Shown piece after piece: positions 1-4,527 of a DNA stretch of 5,802 bases. The stretch's first letter is position 1, and the number at the start of each line of letters is the position of its first letter. Made by a program: the position numbers and the translations under genes. The stretch comes from Candidatus Omnitrophota bacterium (GTDB lineage: Bacteria; Verrucomicrobiota; Verrucomicrobiia; Limisphaerales; UBA1319): the NCBI GenBank assembly GCA_023473405.1, contig JAMCZD010000121.1, positions 6,042 to 11,843 on the forward strand. Direction: 5' to 3'. A model generated the notes under the pieces. That model worked only from the letters and a program-made list of their open reading frames with translations, did not search any database and had not been told where the DNA came from.

Positions 1-239
1 GGAGACGCATAGCTGAAGATTTCGGCGTCCCGATGGCTATGAAACCCGAAGCCCTGTCCCGGTTCAACGATATCGTCGTTGATCACGCGGAGGGACCGGA
101 AGCCCATTTGATCGGGATCAAAATATTCGGCAAACGAAAAAGTGTGTCGACTGTGCAGCCAGCCCAATTCCGTCCGTCCACGCGCTTCGCCGGGCCGCTT
201 CACCATCACTTCCTTCGAATCACTTGTTACCGTTTTCAT
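1..239 (-). CDS. Pirin-family bicupin protein (quercetinase-like), N-terminal part
   Basis: The minus strand encodes 79 open codons that run off the left edge. Residues 29-40 (start HSRHTFSF) and 44-56 (QMGFRSLRVINDD) match the N-terminal signature of pirins. These are double-cupin metalloproteins, some of which act as quercetin 2,3-dioxygenases. H67 and H69 in GFHSHRDAE fit the first two ligands of the family's metal site; the remaining ligands and the second cupin lie outside the window. An in-frame TAG at 258-260 makes the ATG at 239 the first possible start. A second ATG at codon 12 (position 206) is preceded by AAGGAA at 210-215 and lies nearer the usual pirin N-terminus, so it may be the true start. 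The last visible residues (SYAS) differ from the common YVLEG-type segment; with the edge so close I draw no conclusion. The gene diverges from the lipoprotein gene. Probably cytoplasmic; physiological substrate unknown. Confidence 0.85.
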   Translation of the reverse strand, partial: MKTVTSDSKEVMVKRPGEARGRTELGWLHSRHTFSFAEYFDPDQMGFRSLRVINDDIVEPGQGFGFHSHRDAEIFSYAS

Positions 240-515
240 ACCGGCAACTTCGCATTGCTAGATCGAGTGGGCCAGCACATTATGGTTGGTCGGATCGACA
301 GTTCCGGTTATCCTGGTGACGATTTAGGATCTCGAGAGAGTGGAAAACCGCGGAGGGTAAATATCGAATTATCCACGCGAATGAAAATGGCTGATCCATT
401 TCGATCACCGATTTCGCTTTGTGCTAGTGTGGGCGGCCACAGACCGCGACAGACAAATAGCAAGCAATCTGAAGGCGAATGATTCACTGAGAGTGATCAA
501 CAACAAGAATCGAAT
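240..515. other. Divergent intergenic region between pirin and lipoprotein genes
   Basis: These 276 bases must hold the promoters of both flanking genes. On the minus strand a CATAAT hexamer (279-284 in forward coordinates) lies about 40 nt before the pirin ATG at 239 and could be a -10 box, but there is no good -35 partner 16-18 nt away. On the plus strand I find no convincing promoter pair and no Shine-Dalgarno before the ATG at 516 (preceding bases CAACAAGAATCGAAT). A plus-strand open frame crosses the region but looks non-coding. Nothing else is recognisable. Confidence 0.45.
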
Positions 516-1133
516 ATGAAACCGCAAAAGCTATTCATCACCACAACCGCTGCCATGTTCCTGTTCGCGGCTTGCATTCCATCCGTCGATCCATTTTACA
601 CGGACAAAGACGTCGTGTTTGATACGCTCCTGCTGGGTGAGTGGCAGGACAAAGACAATTCCAACAACTCGCATGCGTGGACCTTCGAAAAGGCGGGCGA
701 CAAAGACTACAAGCTAACCGTCCGTGAGAAGGAAGGCAAACAAGGCCAGTTCGACGCGCGCTTGTTCAAACTGAAGGACAAATGCTTCCTCGACATCATC
801 CCAACTGATTGCAGCTTCGCTACGAACCAGGTCGATTTGGTGGGTGCGTGCATGTTTCCCGGCCACCTCTTATTACGGGTATCGCAAATCGAACCGGAGC
901 TAAAGCTGGCGTTCCTGAATTTCGACTGGTTGGCCAAGTATCTCGGGGAACATCCAAAGGCCTTGGCGCATCACCAGGAAGAAAAGCGCATTATTCTGAC
1001 CGCTACAACCAGCGATTTGCAGGCCTTTGTCCTCGAACACCTTGGCGAGGGGGAGCTATTCAGCGAACAGGGAGTCATGGTGCGCAAAAGCGCTCGAAGC
1101 GCCACTGGAGTCAAGGCCCAGGATCGACCTTGA
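516..1133 (+). CDS. Lipoprotein of unknown function
   Basis: A 205-residue protein begins with a lipoprotein signal: KPQK, a hydrophobic stretch to residue 18 and a lipobox LFAAC with the lipidated cysteine at C20. Mature sequence starts CIPSVDPFYTDKDVVFD, followed by GEWQDKD (41-47), WTFEKAGDKDYKL (55-67) and FDARLFKLKDK (79-89). This gives a beta-rich pattern with alternating hydrophobic residues. I recall similar short lipoproteins beginning C-PSV-PFYT in environmental genomes, but know no assigned function. Three further cysteines (C90, C99, C112) could form a disulfide outside the cytoplasm. The membrane of anchoring cannot be fixed from sequence; the residue after C20 is Ile, not Asp. 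The last 15 residues are basic and polar and may be a divergent tail. The start is the first ATG before the signal peptide; no Shine-Dalgarno is visible. The gene stands alone, diverging from the pirin gene and converging on the propeller gene. Confidence 0.8.
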   Translation: MKPQKLFITTTAAMFLFAACIPSVDPFYTDKDVVFDTLLLGEWQDKDNSNNSHAWTFEKAGDKDYKLTVREKEGKQGQFDARLFKLKDKCFLDIIPTDCSFATNQVDLVGACMFPGHLLLRVSQIEPELKLAFLNFDWLAKYLGEHPKALAHHQEEKRIILTATTSDLQAFVLEHLGEGELFSEQGVMVRKSARSATGVKAQDRP

Positions 1134-1233
1134 ATCCGGCCGGTCCAATCGATTCCCGGAGCGTGGAAGGTGTCTGCTTCCCCGACCTGCGCGGGAAAGC
1201 GCCGCAGCCGCTATCGCTCCGCCAGCGTGGTCC

Positions 1234-1266
1234 ATGCCTTTGATGCGCGGATGAAGGCATCCGCGC
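1234..1266. repeat. GC-rich intergenic palindrome with two alternative foldings
   Basis: GCGCGGATG (1245-1253) and CATCCGCGC (1258-1266) form a perfect 9-bp stem closed by AAGG. A second perfect 7-bp inverted repeat, ATGCCTT (1234-1240) with AAGGCAT (1254-1260), shares bases with the first, so only one stem can form at a time. It lies in the 219-base gap between two convergent genes, where a two-way terminator would be expected. There is no T-run on either side, so it is not a classical intrinsic terminator. It may act as a 3'-end structure or be a copy of a dispersed palindromic repeat. A smaller stem, GGAAG (1165-1169) with CTTCC (1177-1181), lies upstream. Confidence 0.5.
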
Positions 1267-1352
1267 TCCGATGGAAAAGTCTTTAGCGGCGTCGTGAAGC
1301 TAATTGGATGCGCTTCTTCTGCCGGTGGGCTGCATGACCATTCGCATGGCTC

Positions 1353-2729
1353 TCATTTCCCGGGCAGGGCAATGCTGATCAGGTCGGTCCTGGTCTGGCC
1401 ATTTTCAGTAATCCGCGCCAGGGTATAGACGGTACCGTCCAGGCCGACGGCGATGGAATTGACGTACAGCGGTCGTTGTCCGTTTGGATAGAAAATCGGG
1501 CCGTGATCGCGGCAGGCTCCGGTTGGAATATCGTAGGTTATCAGGTGCAGGTTTTCGAGGCCTTTTGCCTCGCCCATGGCCGTGCTGCTCTTGCCCGTGA
1601 CGCGTTTCCCATCGACATAAATCGGGCCGCCGGTGAGGTAATACAAGGTACGGTTGTCGGGTCCAAGAACAAAGCCGAGGTAGCCATAGCTGAACTGGTC
1701 GAACATACCGCTTCGCTTGGAGGGATCGGACGTGATCCGGTCCAGCACCTCGATCCGCGGCACGTCTGGATCAAAGCGAAAGAGATAGCCCGAGTTTCCG
1801 TGAACACCGTAGATGGCTTTTTCGGACGGACACCAGGCTGTTTGGCGCCAGTTATAACCCATGTGACCGGGCGAGGTCGGATCGTATAGGCCGAAGTAAT
1901 CTTTTCTCAAATCCTCCCCTTTGATAGTCTCAATCGCATCCCGGTCCCCGCGGTAACGAAGAATGTTACCCTCGGAAGTAGTCAAGTATGCGGAGCCATC
2001 CTCCGGATTCACCGCGATGGAGCGGCACAAGGTTCGATAGGTCGGGCCCTTGCCATTCTCGCCTTCGCCGGAGAGCGGCCCGAGATTCTTCATTTCGCGG
2101 CGCTCGAGGTCGTATCGGAAGAAATAGCCGGTCGGCCAGGTGATACCGAAGATGCGGCCGCGGCGGGTGTCCATGTTCATGGTTAATATCCCTTCTCGAT
2201 GCGGCGCGATGCACAGGTCGGTGAATCGTCCCGTGGCCATGTCATAAACCAGCAAATGTCCGCCGGGATAGGGATGGTAGCCGGAAGGCGGTATGCCAAT
2301 TTTTTCCATGCCATCGATAATGCTGTAGTAACCGAGGTGGGTGGCGAAGTAGAGTTTGCCGTCGGATTCGATAAATCGGACATGGCATTTTCCCTGGGGA
2401 ATGGTCTTGAGCCCTTTCTCGCCGCAGGCCTCGGTCAAGTCCCCCAAGTGTTTGATAGTTCCCGTAGCGGGATCGAACGAATACATTTGCGCGCCGACAT
2501 CGATGGATTCTGAACTTAGAGCATAGTAAATTCTGCCGTCGCCGGCGGATGAAAGGCCGTTGTAGGTATCGTGGGCGAGCGGAAAACCAGAGTTATAGGT
2601 TTTGGCAACAAGCTTCGGGGAACTCTCGGTTCGAGGGTCGGCGCCCTCGTCCGCCTGTCCAACAGGAGGGCTGGGTGTCAGCCATAAGCTCGTCAATAAC
2701 ACCAGGGAGAATGATTTGCGTGTTTTCAT
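1353..2729 (-). CDS. Exported beta-propeller protein, second gene of the oxidoreductase operon
   Basis: Starting from the ATG at 2727-2729, this is a 458-residue protein. Its N-terminus is a signal peptide: MKTRKS, a hydrophobic LVLLTSLWL core, and probable cleavage after VGQA (residue 26). The rest is built of about seven repeats of the form DG-x-hydrophobic-YY/YF ... YD/FDP-x-TG ... LG, as in GDGRIYYALS, SDGKLYFATH, RGRIFGITW, EDGSAYLTTS, EKAIYGVHG, DNRTLYYLTG and LDGTVYTLAR. This is typical of a seven-bladed beta-propeller of the WD40/kelch-like kind. Family and substrate are not recognisable; binding or lyase/hydrolase activity on a glycan is possible. A longer frame reaches 2798, but it would run 73 nt into the upstream gene and place 23 charged residues before the signal peptide. 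The chosen ATG overlaps the oxidoreductase TGA as ATGA (2726-2729), which suggests translational coupling in one mRNA. No separate Shine-Dalgarno is seen. Confidence 0.87.
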   Translation of the reverse strand: MKTRKSFSLVLLTSLWLTPSPPVGQADEGADPRTESSPKLVAKTYNSGFPLAHDTYNGLSSAGDGRIYYALSSESIDVGAQMYSFDPATGTIKHLGDLTEACGEKGLKTIPQGKCHVRFIESDGKLYFATHLGYYSIIDGMEKIGIPPSGYHPYPGGHLLVYDMATGRFTDLCIAPHREGILTMNMDTRRGRIFGITWPTGYFFRYDLERREMKNLGPLSGEGENGKGPTYRTLCRSIAVNPEDGSAYLTTSEGNILRYRGDRDAIETIKGEDLRKDYFGLYDPTSPGHMGYNWRQTAWCPSEKAIYGVHGNSGYLFRFDPDVPRIEVLDRITSDPSKRSGMFDQFSYGYLGFVLGPDNRTLYYLTGGPIYVDGKRVTGKSSTAMGEAKGLENLHLITYDIPTGACRDHGPIFYPNGQRPLYVNSIAVGLDGTVYTLARITENGQTRTDLISIALPGK

Positions 2730-4111
2730 TGTTTTCGTGCGAGTTCGATGCCTTTTGTAGTTACGTAATACTTCGCCAGCATGTTCGGCGCTTCCCATGA
2801 TGGCAGCAAATCCGGGTGGTCTATGTAGGTCAAAAACCGGCGGGTCAAGAGGGCGAAATGGGCCTCATGCCCAACACGGAAACGATCTGGAATAACCACT
2901 CGAATGCGGTTCGCTTGGTCTTCACATGCCAGCCCGGGATAGGCCGTCCGTAGATTCGCGACTTTTCTCTGTAAAGCGGAGAGAACCTCCGCCCTGTCCG
3001 CCGTGTGATTGGGTATAATGTAGATTTCCGGGCGGAATTTCTCCTCTTTTCCCTGCCGCACCTCGAGACGCGATAGCGTCCCGCGAAACAGGGCGAACTC
3101 AGTATCAGTTTCTCCGGCTGCCGGCTCGAATTCCCACTTGACTTCGAGGCGCACATGAACTCCTCGAAGCCGGTAATGGACGCGGTTATTGGCGTAATAC
3201 TCGAGGCAGCTGTTCCGAATGGTCTGGGCCAGAAAGCCGGGGAAGTCCGCGCTCCCGGTCACCCGTTTGAATTGAGCCATGGTGATCAAGGTGGGCCATC
3301 GGGCTCCTTCCAACACCTGCACCTCGCGATGATAATCGATGGCTTGATCGGGGAAGAGCGTCCATTGGACCAGATCGACCAGGTGTGTTCCCACGTCGGT
3401 CAGACCTTCGCCTTGCTGCCGGATGTCAAAGAACCAGTCCGGTCGTAGTGCCGGGACGCCGGCGACTTGTTTGAGAAGGTAATGAACGCTGGCCATCTCG
3501 ACTGCCGGTTCATTCGATGTGCCTTCGAGGGGCGTGCCAAACACGGCGGCGTCGTGGACAAGTTCTCTGGCCAACAGGCAGGACACCTCGAACCGCTGGG
3601 TCATCGCATCGTAAGCTACCACGCCCTTTTGTTTGGCTGCGGTCAAGACTTCTTCCAACTTGGGTAAATCTCCCGGCTCGATGATCCAAGGCTTGTCCGC
3701 CAGCACATGCAGTCCCAATTGCACCATGGCCTGGATGCGATCGATCTTGCCCCGGTTGTTGCCGGATAAAACAACTACGTTTCCTCGAGGATTTTCCAGC
3801 ATCCGCTCCCAAAAGTCCGGTCCGGCGTGGACCTCGAGCTGCCAATGCGTGGGATTCACATTTCGGGTGTTGAACCGCATGATGCGATCGAGGTGCGCCA
3901 GGAGGTCGGGACCGAGCGGGGCGAAAACGCTTACCCGTTCGGAAATACCTGGCAGCATTTTCTTTTGGAACAGCGCGGCGTGGAAGTGGCCGGGATCAAG
4001 CGTTATGAGTCTTATTCTATCGGCTGCAGCCTCCCCGCCCCTGGCCTGCCACATTACCTGGCCGGCCAGCATAACCATTATTAGCAATCCATTGTTGAAT
4101 CTAAGCGACAT
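2726..4111 (-). CDS. Exported Gfo/Idh/MocA-like oxidoreductase (putative oxidoreductase C-terminal domain family)
   Basis: A 461-residue protein that closely fits the Gfo/Idh/MocA-like family carrying the 'putative oxidoreductase C-terminal' domain. Characteristic elements are RLITLDPGHFHAAL (34-47) in place of the usual GxGxxG nucleotide loop, FNTRNVNPTHW (80-90), VVVLSGNNR (112-120), LADKP (137-141; the family's EKP-like motif), GLTDVGTHLVDLVQW (236-250; H243 at the usual catalytic-histidine position) and the C-terminal VGHEAHF (413-419) and PNMLAKYY (442-449). Relatives are NAD(P)-dependent sugar oxidoreductases; the substrate here is unknown. Residues 1-30 resemble a signal peptide (hydrophobic 9-20, then GGEAAA), so the protein is probably exported; no twin-arginine motif is seen. 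An in-frame TGA at 4118-4120 makes this ATG the first possible start. No Shine-Dalgarno is visible. It is the first gene of the operon: a promoter lies at 4181-4208 and the propeller gene overlaps its stop by 4 nt. Confidence 0.94.
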   Translation of the reverse strand: MSLRFNNGLLIMVMLAGQVMWQARGGEAAADRIRLITLDPGHFHAALFQKKMLPGISERVSVFAPLGPDLLAHLDRIMRFNTRNVNPTHWQLEVHAGPDFWERMLENPRGNVVVLSGNNRGKIDRIQAMVQLGLHVLADKPWIIEPGDLPKLEEVLTAAKQKGVVAYDAMTQRFEVSCLLARELVHDAAVFGTPLEGTSNEPAVEMASVHYLLKQVAGVPALRPDWFFDIRQQGEGLTDVGTHLVDLVQWTLFPDQAIDYHREVQVLEGARWPTLITMAQFKRVTGSADFPGFLAQTIRNSCLEYYANNRVHYRLRGVHVRLEVKWEFEPAAGETDTEFALFRGTLSRLEVRQGKEEKFRPEIYIIPNHTADRAEVLSALQRKVANLRTAYPGLACEDQANRIRVVIPDRFRVGHEAHFALLTRRFLTYIDHPDLLPSWEAPNMLAKYYVTTKGIELARKQ

Positions 4112-4180
4112 AACGAGTCAAACGACCCAGCGCAAATCAGCCCCCAAAAAAAGGCTCAAAAGCAGCTGCGGTTCAAGCGC

Positions 4181-4208
4181 ATTATGTGGGCAATTAAAGA
4201 CAAGTCAA
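4181..4208 (-). promoter_or_regulatory. Sigma-70-like promoter of the oxidoreductase-propeller operon
   Basis: Read on the minus strand, TTGACT (forward 4203-4208) and CATAAT (forward 4181-4186) each match the -35 and -10 consensus at 5 of 6 positions, with a 16-nt spacer. Transcription would start near 4174 and leave a leader of about 63 nt before the ATG at 4111. The leader includes a C5A7 run (CCTTTTTTTGGGGG on the transcript strand). I see no operator palindrome across the boxes. A miniature transposable element begins 18 bp upstream of the -35 box, counting from its target duplication. Confidence 0.6.
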
Positions 4209-4226
4209 GTTCGAGGCCTGCCTGCG

Positions 4227-4310
4227 GTTTATGCAGGGTGTGAGACTGCGGATTTAAAACACCAAGCACACAAAGGAAACCAAGAATTTTGTCTCACACC
4301 CGTTTATGCA
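4227..4310. mobile_element. 66-bp miniature inverted-repeat element with 9-bp target duplication
   Basis: GGGTGTGAGAC (4236-4246) and GTCTCACACCC (4291-4301) are perfect 11-bp terminal inverted repeats. They are flanked exactly by a perfect 9-bp direct repeat, GTTTATGCA, at 4227-4235 and 4302-4310. No base separates the inverted repeats from the duplication, and the inverted repeats stop matching after base 11. This is the structure left by DD(E/D)-transposase insertion. The 44-bp core has no coding capacity and is about 36% G+C, so the element is non-autonomous and was presumably mobilised by a transposase elsewhere. A 9-bp duplication is known for several IS families (for example IS1 and some IS4-type elements), but I do not recognise these ends and assign no family. 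The predicted empty site has a single GTTTATGCA followed by CAGACTGG. Confidence 0.85.
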
Positions 4311-4365
4311 CAGACTGGTTGAGGGCTGGCCCGGGGGAGATTTGCCTTCGATGGTGGCGCAACCT

Positions 4366-4500
4366 GCCGATTTGAAAATCGGCTTTCGTAGCGCAGACTT
4401 CCTTGTCTGCTGTATCGCGGGTTTCCAACCCGCATCGCGCTAGGCCGGAGCACAGTTTGCCGATTGGGAAATCGGCGATACAGCAGGTTAGGAAACTTGC
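4366..4500. repeat. Cluster of five short hairpin modules with conserved linkers
   Basis: Five palindromes lie in a row. H1, 4366-4383: stem GCCGATT/AATCGGC. H2, 4393-4410: GCAGAC/GTCTGC. H3, 4417-4433: GCGGGTT/AACCCGC. H4, 4459-4476: GCCGATT/AATCGGC. H5, 4483-4500: GCAGGTT/AACTTGC with one G-U pair. H2 and H3 are joined by TGTATC (4411-4416). H4 and H5 are joined by GATACA (4477-4482), its exact reverse complement. Loops follow the same orientation: TTCC-type in H2 and H3, GGA-type in H4 and H5. The cluster is thus two copies of a two-hairpin unit facing each other across 25 nt (4434-4458), plus H1. It starts 28 nt past the sulfatase stop and may form 3'-end structure on that mRNA, though T-runs are lacking. 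It resembles dispersed modular intergenic palindromes. Confidence 0.8.
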
Positions 4501-4527
4501 GCCACAGTCCGGGATGGTCTCGCGCCC

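Larger units (their letters stand above)
4112..4527. other. Non-coding region between sulfatase and oxidoreductase genes
   Basis: These 416 bases contain no credible gene. From left to right they hold the operon leader and promoter (to 4208), the miniature element with its duplication (4227-4310), an unassigned 55-base stretch (4311-4365, with GGGCTGGCCCGGGGG) and the hairpin cluster (4366-4500). A minus-strand frame crosses the region, but its protein is Arg/Pro/Ser-rich low-quality sequence created by the hairpins. The gap suggests that the sulfatase is transcribed separately from the oxidoreductase operon. Confidence 0.8.

Noticed and set aside
33..482. Plus-strand open frame of 149 codons
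   Set aside because: It is antisense to the pirin gene over 33-239, its protein has no recognisable family features, and it is rich in His/Arg/Gly/Ser as expected of a shadow frame.
2730..2798. Upstream start for the propeller gene
   Set aside because: It would add 23 charged residues before a clear signal peptide and overlap the oxidoreductase by 73 nt; the ATGA overlap start is far more natural.
4236..4301. Ordinary long-loop terminator or operator palindrome
   Set aside because: The exact 9-bp direct repeat flanking the inverted repeats is explained by transposition and not by a regulatory palindrome.
4366..4500. CRISPR array
   Set aside because: Units are self-complementary hairpins with differing stems and 6-25 nt gaps; there are no identical direct repeats with spacers of constant length.
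4366..4500. Classical intrinsic terminators for the sulfatase mRNA
   Set aside because: None of the five stems is followed by a T-run on the transcript strand; a weaker 3'-end role remains possible.
4112..4527. tRNA, small RNA gene or riboswitch
   Set aside because: No cloverleaf, no CCA end and no known aptamer consensus could be recognised.
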